Shown here: piece after piece, positions 1 to 6,269 of the stretch
Numbering within the stretch: position 1 is the stretch's first letter
Layout of the letters: every line of letters starts with the position of its first letter
Assembly: GCA_934358495.1 (NCBI GenBank)
Contig: CAKRKO010000051.1
Span: forward strand, 1 to 18,601
DNA length: 18,601 nt
Direction of reading: 5' to 3'
Source of the DNA: an uncultured Eubacterium sp.
GTDB lineage: Bacteria; Bacillota; Clostridia; Lachnospirales; Lachnospiraceae
Program-made: the position numbers and the translations under genes
Notes under the pieces: model-generated
The model's input: only the letters and a program-made list of their open reading frames with translations
Database searches by the model: none
What the model was told of the DNA's origin: nothing

Positions 1-50
1 ATAATTGTTCCCATCATACCCATTCCTGCTCCGGATGATAATACGTTCAT
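1..50 (-). CDS. yajC: Preprotein translocase subunit YajC, N-terminal fragment (cut by window edge)
   Basis: Only the first 16 codons are present, reading MNVLSSGAGMGMMGTI. They begin at an ATG whose complement lies at 48-50, preceded by a perfect AGGAGG (complement at 58-63) with 7 nt spacing. A short Met/Gly-rich start just before the expected single transmembrane helix is typical of clostridial YajC, and tgt-yajC-secDF is a common bacterial gene order. YajC is a small membrane protein of the SecDF-YajC complex, which assists protein export. The call rests on position after tgt and on the style of the N-terminus. The membrane segment itself is outside the window, so another small membrane protein is possible. 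Confidence 0.6.
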   Translation of the reverse strand, partial: MNVLSSGAGMGMMGTI

Positions 51-83
51 GTGAATTCCTCCTATTTTTCGATACTAGTAGAT

Positions 84-112
84 ATTCTACACAAAATGTA
101 GCTTTTCTTCAA
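84..112 (-). promoter_or_regulatory. Possible sigma-A promoter for yajC
   Basis: On the minus strand TTGAAG (complement 107-112) and TAGAAT (complement 84-89) are separated by exactly 17 nt, in the 89-nt gap between tgt and yajC. This would let yajC be transcribed independently of tgt. A short CTACA/TGTAG hairpin overlaps the spacer. Inferred from consensus match only. Confidence 0.4.
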
Positions 113-139
113 CCCATTTTGCATATTTTTCTCATTTTT

Positions 140-1270
140 TTACTCTCCATGTTCCATGCGATACAATTTCTCAGCTTTGTAATTCTGATAGTTGCCTGCA
201 TCGATGGCATCGCGGATTTCTTCCATCATTGTATTATAGAAATACAGATTGTGAAGTACGCACAGACGCATACCAAGCATTTCCTTTGCTTTCAGCAGAT
301 GACGGATATAAGCCCTGCTGTATGTGCGACAGGCCGGACACTGACATCCCTCTTCGATTGGACGCATATCACGTTCAAACTTCTGGTTAAAAAGGTTCAG
401 CTTACCAAAGTTTGTATATACATGTCCATGACGACCATTTCGGCTTGGATACACACAGTCAAAGAAATCCACACCGCGGTCTACAGCCTCTAAAATGTTT
501 GCCGGAGTGCCAACCCCCATCAGATAGGTTGGTTTGTCTTCCGGAAGATGCGGAACTGTCACATCCAGAATATGATACATCTCCTCATGGCTCTCACCAA
601 CGGCAAGTCCACCCACTGCATAACCATCCAGATCCATCTCGCTGATCCGTTTTGCATGATCAATACGGATATCATCAAAAATTGCCCCCTGATTGATACC
701 GAAAAGCATCTGATTTTTATTGATGGTATCTTCCATACTGTTCAGACGCTGCATTTCTTTTTTACAACGCTCCAGCCAGCGTGTAGTACGATCAACTGAA
801 GGTTGAACATAACTTCTGTCTGCCAATGCCGGCGGGCATTCGTCGAATGCCATAGCTATCGTAGAACCAAGATTAGACTGGATCTGCATGCTCTCCTCTG
901 GTCCCATAAAAATCTTACGCCCATCTACATGAGAATGGAAATGTACGCCTTCCTCTTTGATTTTACGGAGTCCTGCCAGAGAAAATACCTGAAATCCGCC
1001 GGAATCTGTCAAAATTGGCTTGTCCCATACCATAAACTTATGCAGACCGCCAAGTTCCCTGATTAATTTATCACCCGGGCGAACGTGCAGATGATAGGTA
1101 TTGGATAATTCCACCTGTGTCTTAATCTGCCGCAGGTCATCTGTGGATACCGCACCTTTGATCGCCGCTGCGGTTCCGACATTCATAAATACCGGTGTCT
1201 GGATGATTCCATGCACCGTTGTCACTTCGGCTCGCTTCGCGCGTCCATCTTTTTTCAATAATTTATACAT
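140..1270 (-). CDS. tgt: tRNA-guanine transglycosylase (queuosine pathway)
   Basis: This 376-residue protein exchanges guanine-34 of GUN-anticodon tRNAs for a 7-deazaguanine base by covalent catalysis. Family landmarks are all present: TDSGGFQVFSL with Asp89, FDECP with Asp143 and Cys145, GGLAVGE at 220-226, the nucleophile Asp271 in FFDCVYPSRNGRHG, and a zinc site of Cys309, Cys311, Cys314 and His340. The Cys after DE and the Val in GGLAVGE are the residues associated with preQ1-using bacterial enzymes rather than queuine-using eukaryotic ones. A small variation is NQGA (193-196) where many homologues have VQGG. The length is normal. The start is the ATG with AAGGAAC upstream. It is divergent from aroC and followed by probable yajC. 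Confidence 0.96.
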   Translation of the reverse strand: MYKLLKKDGRAKRAEVTTVHGIIQTPVFMNVGTAAAIKGAVSTDDLRQIKTQVELSNTYHLHVRPGDKLIRELGGLHKFMVWDKPILTDSGGFQVFSLAGLRKIKEEGVHFHSHVDGRKIFMGPEESMQIQSNLGSTIAMAFDECPPALADRSYVQPSVDRTTRWLERCKKEMQRLNSMEDTINKNQMLFGINQGAIFDDIRIDHAKRISEMDLDGYAVGGLAVGESHEEMYHILDVTVPHLPEDKPTYLMGVGTPANILEAVDRGVDFFDCVYPSRNGRHGHVYTNFGKLNLFNQKFERDMRPIEEGCQCPACRTYSRAYIRHLLKAKEMLGMRLCVLHNLYFYNTMMEEIRDAIDAGNYQNYKAEKLYRMEHGE

Positions 1271-1306
1271 AAAAAGTTCCTTTCCTTTTTCATTGCGCTG
1301 TTTATA

Positions 1307-1335
1307 ACTTTATCATATAATAAGATATGTGTCAA
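1307..1335 (-). promoter_or_regulatory. Possible sigma-A promoter for tgt
   Basis: A perfect TTGACA (complement 1330-1335) is followed after 17 nt by TAAAGT (complement 1307-1312), leaving a leader of about 30 nt before the tgt start codon. The -10 is weak, but a TATGAT variant lies a few bases away at a poorer spacing. It faces away from aroC. Confidence 0.45.
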
Positions 1336-1354
1336 AAATACTTTTACAGTTCAC

Positions 1355-1418
1355 TTATCACAGGTATTCAGTTATTGTTCATGCTTGCATAAAAAAATAA
1401 CTGGATACCTAGTGATAA
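1355..1418. repeat. Long imperfect inverted repeat upstream of aroC
   Basis: Arms at 1355-1376 and 1396-1418 are complementary over 22 positions, with one bulged base and one G-T mismatch, around a 19-nt spacer. The spacer itself holds the perfect palindrome ATGCTTGCAT (1381-1390). The structure begins TTATCAC and ends GTGATAA. It is not followed by a U-run on the plus strand, so it does not look like a simple terminator. It could be an RNA hairpin in the aroC leader, an operator for a dimeric regulator, or a remnant of a small repeat element. The dyad is directly visible; its role is unknown. Confidence 0.75.
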
Positions 1419-1423
1419 AGGGA

Positions 1424-1494
1424 GCGCCGTCTTATGAGCAAAAGCAGTAGCACAGCTACGAAGAAGCCCGGAATGGGCGTTTTGCGAATGGCGC
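1424..1494 (+). ncRNA. Possible structured aroC leader RNA
   Basis: The stretch folds by eye into a nested set of helices. An outer stem GCGCC (1424-1428) pairs with GGCGC (1490-1494). An inner stem GCAAAA (1438-1443) pairs with TTTTGC (1480-1485). Inside are two hairpins: GTAGC/GCTAC (1447-1451 with 1455-1459) and GCCC/GGGC (1466-1469 with 1475-1478). That is a three-way junction topology 40 nt before the aroC start codon. I could not match it to the T-box, TPP, glycine, purine, SAM, c-di-GMP, THF or fluoride consensus patterns I know. The pairing is seen in the sequence; biological reality is unproven, and a short ORF overlaps the same bases. Confidence 0.35.
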
Positions 1495-1514
1495 AGGTGA
1501 ACTGTAATGCCTAG
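1434..1514 (+). CDS. Possible 26-residue leader ORF upstream of aroC
   Basis: ATG at 1434 to TAG at 1512-1514 would encode a Ser/Thr/Lys-rich, basic 26-residue peptide ending in MAQVNCNA. AGGGAG lies about 10 nt upstream as a modest ribosome binding site, and the ORF stops 6 nt before the AGGAGG of aroC, which would allow translational coupling. It contains no Trp, Tyr or Phe codons, so it is not an aromatic-amino-acid attenuation peptide. No family is recognised. The same bases can form RNA helices, so this may be a chance ORF. Confidence 0.2.
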   Translation: MSKSSSTATKKPGMGVLRMAQVNCNA

Positions 1515-1533
1515 CAATAGAGGAGGAAACGTT

Positions 1534-2634
1534 ATGGCTGGTTCAAATACAGGAACAATATTTCAGATCACCACATGGGGAGAATCCCACGGAAAAGGTG
1601 TCGGTGTTGTAGTAGACGGCTGCCCAAGTGGGCTTCCACTGTCTGAAGAAGACATTCAGATCTATCTTAACCGCAGAAAACCGGGACAGTCCAAATACAC
1701 CACCCCGCGTACCGAAGCAGACCGGGTGGAAATTCTGTCCGGTGTCTTTGAAGGACGCACCACAGGCACTCCAATCTCCATGATCGTACGAAACGAAAAT
1801 CAACACTCTAAGGACTACAGCGACATTGCCCGCTGTTATCGTCCGGGACACGCCGATTACTGTTTTGATGCAAAATACGGTTTCCGTGATTACCGAGGTG
1901 GTGGACGCTCTTCTGCCCGAGAAACCATCGGACGTGTTGCTGCAGGCGCCATTGCCGCAAAACTGTTAAAAGAAATGGGAATCTCTATTCTCACTTATAC
2001 AAAAGCAATTGGTCCGGTTTCCATTGATTCAAGTCGCTTTGATGCTGCGCAGATCAGTCAAAATCCGGTTGCCATGCCGGATGCACAGGCTGCAAAAGAA
2101 GCTCAGGTCTTTCTGGATCAGTGTATCGAAGCACAGGATTCTTCTGGCGGCATTATCGAATGTGTGATTGAAGGTGTTCCTGCCGGTATTGGGGATCCGG
2201 TGTTTGACAAGTTGGATGCAAATCTTGCTAAGGCTATTTTTTCCATCGGTGCAGTAAAAGGTTTTGAGATCGGGGATGGCTTTGCTGCCGCTACTGCCCG
2301 TGGTTCTGAAAATAACGATTCTTTTGTGCCGCAGAAAAATGGGCCACTGGCCAAAACAACCAATCACGCCGGCGGTATCTTGGGCGGTATCAGCGACGGT
2401 TCCCTGATCGTGTTCCGTGCCGCTGTGAAGCCAACACCATCCATTGCACAGTTACAGCATACGGCAAATGCCGACGGTGAAGCTGTCGATATCAGCATCC
2501 GCGGTCGCCATGATCCTGTAGTTGTACCAAGAGCCGTTGTTGTTGTAGAAGCGATGGCTGCTATCACTATTTTGGATCTGATGCTTCGCAATACTACCGC
2601 AAAGCTTGATAACCTAAAAAAAATCTACGAATAA
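1534..2634 (+). CDS. aroC: Chorismate synthase
   Basis: This 366-residue FMN-dependent enzyme converts 5-enolpyruvylshikimate-3-phosphate to chorismate, the last step of the shikimate pathway. Motifs are GESHG (16-20, His19), RPGHAD with His106, GRSSARET (124-131) and a C-terminal RHDPVVVPRA block, all intact. The start is taken at 1534 because a perfect AGGAGG (1521-1526) lies 7 nt upstream. An in-frame ATG at 1507 would add nine residues and sit before that ribosome binding site. The length fits the family. It stands alone on the plus strand, with a structured upstream region and its own terminator, and no other shikimate gene is nearby. Chorismate is also the precursor of prephenate, which TrhP enzymes need for tRNA hydroxylation. 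Confidence 0.97.
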   Translation: MAGSNTGTIFQITTWGESHGKGVGVVVDGCPSGLPLSEEDIQIYLNRRKPGQSKYTTPRTEADRVEILSGVFEGRTTGTPISMIVRNENQHSKDYSDIARCYRPGHADYCFDAKYGFRDYRGGGRSSARETIGRVAAGAIAAKLLKEMGISILTYTKAIGPVSIDSSRFDAAQISQNPVAMPDAQAAKEAQVFLDQCIEAQDSSGGIIECVIEGVPAGIGDPVFDKLDANLAKAIFSIGAVKGFEIGDGFAAATARGSENNDSFVPQKNGPLAKTTNHAGGILGGISDGSLIVFRAAVKPTPSIAQLQHTANADGEAVDISIRGRHDPVVVPRAVVVVEAMAAITILDLMLRNTTAKLDNLKKIYE

Positions 2635-2676
2635 AAAAAACTATCGATTTGTTCATGAATCTCTGTACACATAAAA

Positions 2677-2721
2677 GGACTGCCATCAAAACCATTTTGG
2701 GTTCCGTGACAGTCTTTTTTT
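2677..2721 (+). terminator. Rho-independent terminator after aroC
   Basis: GACTGCCA (2678-2685) pairs with TGACAGTC (2707-2714), with one mismatch, and is followed by seven T residues. The loop contains a further short ACC/GGT pairing. It lies 43 nt after the aroC stop. The A-rich left flank gives a shorter T-run on the minus strand, so it may also stop transcription from the opposite direction. Confidence 0.7.
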
Positions 2722-2891
2722 CATTATATAATTGCAATTATTATACCCGCTATTATTCAGCCCATCTCAATTCCGCTACGCTCCATTTCGATGTCGTTTT
2801 TCGCCAAAGAAATTCATAAAATTCAAGAATGCCCTCGGCATTCATGCCAGTATGATTCATATATTTTCAGAATTGCCTTGGCTCTGAGTAA
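2722..2891. other. Intergenic stretch with no recognised gene
   Basis: This gap between the convergent ends of aroC and the lactonase gene contains the 14-bp palindrome ATAATTGCAATTAT near 2728-2741 and a GC-richer segment (about 2760-2812). On the minus strand that segment reads in two overlapping frames as short open stretches (for example MNFFGEKRHRNGA, complement 2776-2817). Such a patch may be part of a dispersed intergenic repeat or a decayed gene end. I see no supported gene in it. Confidence 0.4.
2827..2843 (-). terminator. Possible terminator of the long minus-strand operon
   Basis: A perfect 7-bp stem, GAATGCC/GGCATTC, with a 3-nt loop is followed on the minus strand by TTGAATTTTA. 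It lies 48 nt beyond the lactonase stop codon, where a terminator is expected. The U-tract is interrupted, so termination may be partial. Confidence 0.4.
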
Positions 2892-3947
2892 TTATAATTT
2901 GTGGATAAAAATACAGTTCGGCTGCTCAATCTTAATCGGTTTAGAATCCTGCAAAAAATAGCGATCCTCATAATTCATGTTGTAGATAAACATCTCATCC
3001 GTCTCATGACTGAGGATAACAAAATGCTTATTATCCGGCATAATCGCCAGTGCCTTTGGATAATCTCCGCTGGTCTTGCAGTGGAAAAATGGGGTCAGCA
3101 CACCGGTTTCTTTATCTACATCATAAATAATAACAGTGTTAATACCTGCATTGGTCACAAACAGGTGGTTTCCATCCGGTGAAAATTCAATGCCAGATGC
3201 AGCTGCACGCTGTTTTTCGCCCGGTTCAATGGTACTGATACGCTGAATCAATTTGAACGGATCTGTTTCACTGTTGCGCGGTTTCAATTCATATACTTCA
3301 ACAACATTGTCAATCTCACATAATACATATGCATATTTATGCTGACGGTCATAACGAAGCATTTTCGGACCACTGTCCAGTTCGCAACGAAGAATATCTT
3401 CCAGCTCCAATTTATTGTGTTCTCTGTCAATCTTGTAAATCTTCACCTGATCCAGACCACTGTCTACTGCGCAGACACACTGCTGATCCGGTGTCACCTT
3501 TACGCAGGTAACATGCGGCATAGAGCTGCGGTCTGTGATATTGACACCAATGCCTTTATGAAAAATTCCATCTGCGATCTCACCGATAGAACCATCTTCA
3601 TTCAGATTCATCATGGTAATACGTCCGTCATGGTAGCCTGCAACAAACAGATAACGATCCTGCTCGTCCACTTCCAGATAGCACCCTCTCATACCACCTG
3701 TCCACACAGAATTGATCGGTTCCAGATCTCCATCTTCCAGAATACGGAAAGACTGTACACCTTCATCTGCGATAGAATAAAGAAACTTTCCGTTGGTAGA
3801 AACAATTAAATCAGATGGGTTGTTAATCGGAACCACCTTGCGTTCTGTCATTTTTCCTTTCTCGGCATCCACATCAAAAATATGGATTCCCACACTGCTT
3901 CCGTGTGTGTAAGTGCCGACATATGCCACATAACGATCTTTTGCCAT
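2892..3947 (-). CDS. Lactonase-family beta-propeller protein (6-phosphogluconolactonase-like, YkgB type)
   Basis: The protein has 351 residues, no signal peptide, and repeated blades of the form SPDGNHLFVTNAGINTVIIYDVD, as in the seven-bladed family that includes E. coli YbhE/Pgl. Members of that family hydrolyse 6-phosphogluconolactone or related lactones, though many have untested activity. Blade positions such as PHVTCVKVTPDQ (144-155) match. However, the usual GPRH motif of a later blade is GPKMLRYD here (193-200), so an Arg and a His often conserved in the family are replaced. That makes enzymatic assignment uncertain. Translation is probably coupled to the U32 gene: its stop is 2 nt before this ATG, and the AGGAGGA ribosome binding site lies inside the end of the U32 reading frame. 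Confidence 0.8.
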   Translation of the reverse strand: MAKDRYVAYVGTYTHGSSVGIHIFDVDAEKGKMTERKVVPINNPSDLIVSTNGKFLYSIADEGVQSFRILEDGDLEPINSVWTGGMRGCYLEVDEQDRYLFVAGYHDGRITMMNLNEDGSIGEIADGIFHKGIGVNITDRSSMPHVTCVKVTPDQQCVCAVDSGLDQVKIYKIDREHNKLELEDILRCELDSGPKMLRYDRQHKYAYVLCEIDNVVEVYELKPRNSETDPFKLIQRISTIEPGEKQRAAASGIEFSPDGNHLFVTNAGINTVIIYDVDKETGVLTPFFHCKTSGDYPKALAIMPDNKHFVILSHETDEMFIYNMNYEDRYFLQDSKPIKIEQPNCIFIHKL

Positions 3948-3949
3948 GA

Positions 3950-5230
3950 CTATTCCTCCTCTTTCCTACGCAATATGTCATAAAGTTCTGCTGCATGGTT
4001 GTCCTGCTCCGAAACATCTGCCCCGGAAAGAGCACCATTTTCTGCCGCAGCAAGTTCAATATATAAAACCTGCTTCGGATGCGGCGCAGATTGCATCTCC
4101 TGCCCTTCTTCGTCCACGATCCTGCGAACGACTGCCGGAATGTTTCTGCCATCCGGCTTCATGATTTCAATCTGTTCCCCTACAGAAAATTTATTGCGCT
4201 GTTCGATACGGTATAATCCGTCTGCAGTGCATTCCCCTATAATACCCAGATATGTGTACTCTTTTACATAAGTATTGTTGTCATAAATCTGAGCACTTTC
4301 ATCCGGTTTTCCGAAGAAAAAACCGGTTGTAAACTGACGATACGTGCAATTGGAAATCTGATCCAGATACCAGTCCATATTTTTCCGGTATAATTCCGGG
4401 GACTCCAGATAATCATCAATTGCCTTACGATATGTACGGGCTACGGTAGCCACATACAACGCGGTCTTCATACGGCCTTCAATCTTAAAACTGTCAATTC
4501 CACTGTCGATCAGCTCCGGAATATGCTCGATCATGCAAAGGTCCTTGGAGTTAAAAATATAGGTGCCACGTTCATTCTCATAAACTGGCATATATTCTCC
4601 CGGTCTGGTTTCCTCCACGATGGCATATTTCCAACGGCATGGATGCGTACAGGCCCCACGGTTGGCATCACGACCGGTAAAATAATTGGAGAGCAGGCAA
4701 CGTCCGGAATAAGAAATACACATGGCACCATGAATGAATGTCTCCATCTCCAGATCTGCCGGTGCTTTCTCCCTGATTTCCTTTAACTCTGCCATAGACA
4801 GTTCTCTGGCGGTTACAACACGGCGTGCACCGAGCTGATGCCAGAACTGATATGTTCCATAATTTGTATTGTTTGCCTGGGTACTGATATGGATATCAAT
4901 ATCCGGACATACTTCTCTGGCAATCATAAAAACTCCCGGATCTGAAATAATCAGTGCATCCGGTTTAATTTCTTTTAATTCCTCAAAATAAGCTCTTACT
5001 CCGCTCAGATCGCCATTATGAGCCAGAATATTTGCTGTAATATATACTTTTACATCATGAGCATGTGCAAATGCGATTCCCTCCTGAATCTCCTCCATGG
5101 AAAAGTTTTTCGCTTTGGCTCTAAGTCCAAAGGCTTCTCCACCGATATATACTGCATCTGCACCAAACACAACCGCTGTTTTTAATACTTCCAGACTGCT
5201 TGCCGGAATTAATAATTCTGGATGTTTCAT
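3950..5230 (-). CDS. trhP: U32 family protein, TrhP-like tRNA 5-hydroxyuridine synthase subunit
   Basis: This 426-residue protein carries the peptidase U32 signature ETFIHGAMCISYSGRCLLS (163-181). Conserved cysteines at 171, 178, 194 and 232 are expected to hold an iron-sulfur cluster. An N-terminal TIM-barrel-like region begins PELLIPASSLEVLKTAV, and a C-terminal U32_C-like beta domain follows about residue 335. Members of the YegQ/YrrO group (TrhP) hydroxylate wobble uridine-34 of tRNA using prephenate, rather than acting as proteases. The gene directly upstream is a TrmR-like methyltransferase that would act on the product, as in the B. subtilis yrrM-yrrN-yrrO locus, which supports the tRNA role. 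Only one U32 gene is visible, where B. subtilis has two. The start has AAGGAG 7 nt upstream. Confidence 0.85.
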   Translation of the reverse strand: MKHPELLIPASSLEVLKTAVVFGADAVYIGGEAFGLRAKAKNFSMEEIQEGIAFAHAHDVKVYITANILAHNGDLSGVRAYFEELKEIKPDALIISDPGVFMIAREVCPDIDIHISTQANNTNYGTYQFWHQLGARRVVTARELSMAELKEIREKAPADLEMETFIHGAMCISYSGRCLLSNYFTGRDANRGACTHPCRWKYAIVEETRPGEYMPVYENERGTYIFNSKDLCMIEHIPELIDSGIDSFKIEGRMKTALYVATVARTYRKAIDDYLESPELYRKNMDWYLDQISNCTYRQFTTGFFFGKPDESAQIYDNNTYVKEYTYLGIIGECTADGLYRIEQRNKFSVGEQIEIMKPDGRNIPAVVRRIVDEEGQEMQSAPHPKQVLYIELAAAENGALSGADVSEQDNHAAELYDILRRKEEE

Positions 5231-5255
5231 GAAATGCTCCTTACTCTTTTTCCTA

Positions 5256-5900
5256 TTATTCTTTCTTTACACTGACAGTCACACCATCCCCAACCGGTAA
5301 TATTGCAGTAGCCAGGTTTTCGTTGTGGGTCAGTTCATATAGATACTCCCGCATTCTCTTGTGAATCGTACGGTTTCTTCTGGTCACTGCATAATGGGAC
5401 TCTATGATATCTCCGTCCTGCAGTACATTATCTGACACAAGAATACCACCCTCTGCCAGTAAACGCAAGACATCATCAAAGAAATGGATATACTGCCCTT
5501 TAGCCGCATCCATAAAAATAAAATCATATGGTTCCTGCAGTGTCTTTAACACTTCTGCAGCATCCCCCTCCAGCAGTGTGATCATCTGATCCCGTCCTGC
5601 TTTTGCAAAATTCTCTTTTGCGATTGGAATGCGCTTTTCATAGTTTTCTATCGTAGTGATCTCACAGTCCACCGGATTATATTCCGCCATCAACAAAGCC
5701 GAAAATCCGACTGCCGTGCCTACTTCCAGTATCCGGATCGGGCGCTTTATCGCCAGCAGTAGTTTTAACAGGTTCTGCATTTCCCGGCGGATAATCGGTA
5801 CATAATCTGCTTTTGCTGTTTTTTCCAATTCTTCCAGAAACGGCGTATTTCCCGTATTGAGAGAATTGATATATGTCACAAATCTTTCATCAACAATCAT
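5256..5900 (-). CDS. trmR: SAM-dependent O-methyltransferase, TrmR (YrrM)-like
   Basis: This 214-residue class I methyltransferase is of the COMT-like, metal-dependent group. The SAM loop is ILEVGTAVGFSALL (57-70), the following acidic strand is TTIENYEK, and metal ligands are likely Asp131 in FMDAAKGQY and Asp157-Asn158 in VSDNV. In B. subtilis the YrrM enzyme methylates 5-hydroxyuridine-34 of tRNA to 5-methoxyuridine. The same function is inferred here because the next gene, 25 nt downstream, is TrhP-like and would make the substrate. The ribosome binding site is weak (AGGT). Generic annotation would be caffeoyl-CoA-type O-methyltransferase, but context favours tRNA. Confidence 0.86.
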   Translation of the reverse strand: MIVDERFVTYINSLNTGNTPFLEELEKTAKADYVPIIRREMQNLLKLLLAIKRPIRILEVGTAVGFSALLMAEYNPVDCEITTIENYEKRIPIAKENFAKAGRDQMITLLEGDAAEVLKTLQEPYDFIFMDAAKGQYIHFFDDVLRLLAEGGILVSDNVLQDGDIIESHYAVTRRNRTIHKRMREYLYELTHNENLATAILPVGDGVTVSVKKE

Positions 5901-5921
5901 AGTCTAACCTGTACCAGTATC

Positions 5922-6263
5922 TTATTCTTCATACAGAATTGCTTCAAAATTCAGGCATCCAAGCAGTTCCTTATTGATCTGCTGAATGATACGGCAAACT
6001 GCAACTTCCGCTGCCAAATATTCGCCCAAAAGCGGATCTTTGTATACATCTGCGTATTCCTGTTCCAGACGGTCTGCTTCAGTAAACAGATCAATCTGAT
6101 CTTTGCTGTTCTGTAAAAAATAATTTTTTCTTCGAAATTCATGAAGTCTGTGCTCTTTTTCAGGATAGTGATGCACTTCCTCCCGGATCTTCTGATACCG
6201 GCAGAAAGCGTCACTGTTCTGTAGCGCAAGCCTCAATTCCTCGATGCTTGTATTTAAATCCAT
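5922..6263 (-). CDS. YlbF family regulator
   Basis: This small, helix-rich, charged protein of 113 residues has the pattern of the YlbF/YmcA (Com_YlbF) family: an N-terminal helix, a middle segment with FRRKNYFLQNSK, and a second long helix with EVAVCRIIQQINKEL. In B. subtilis, YlbF and YmcA with YaaT form a complex that works with RNase Y in mRNA maturation and affects competence, biofilm and sporulation. Here the gene starts 6 nt after the stop of RNase J, so the two are probably translated together. The link to RNA turnover is an inference from family and neighbourhood. No YmcA or YaaT gene is visible in the window. Confidence 0.8.
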   Translation of the reverse strand: MDLNTSIEELRLALQNSDAFCRYQKIREEVHHYPEKEHRLHEFRRKNYFLQNSKDQIDLFTEADRLEQEYADVYKDPLLGEYLAAEVAVCRIIQQINKELLGCLNFEAILYEE

Positions 6264-6269
6264 TTTCTC

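Noticed and set aside
5..493. 162-codon plus-strand ORF
   Set aside because: It is antisense to the tgt 3' end and yajC start, has no family resemblance and no ribosome binding site, while tgt is unmistakable.
1507..1533. Upstream start for aroC adding nine residues
   Set aside because: The perfect AGGAGG at 1521-1526 lies after this ATG and is positioned for the ATG at 1534, which gives the conserved N-terminus.
1355..1533. T-box or aromatic-amino-acid attenuator for aroC
   Set aside because: No T-box consensus such as GGTGG with an antiterminator is seen, and the short ORF has no Trp, Tyr or Phe codons.
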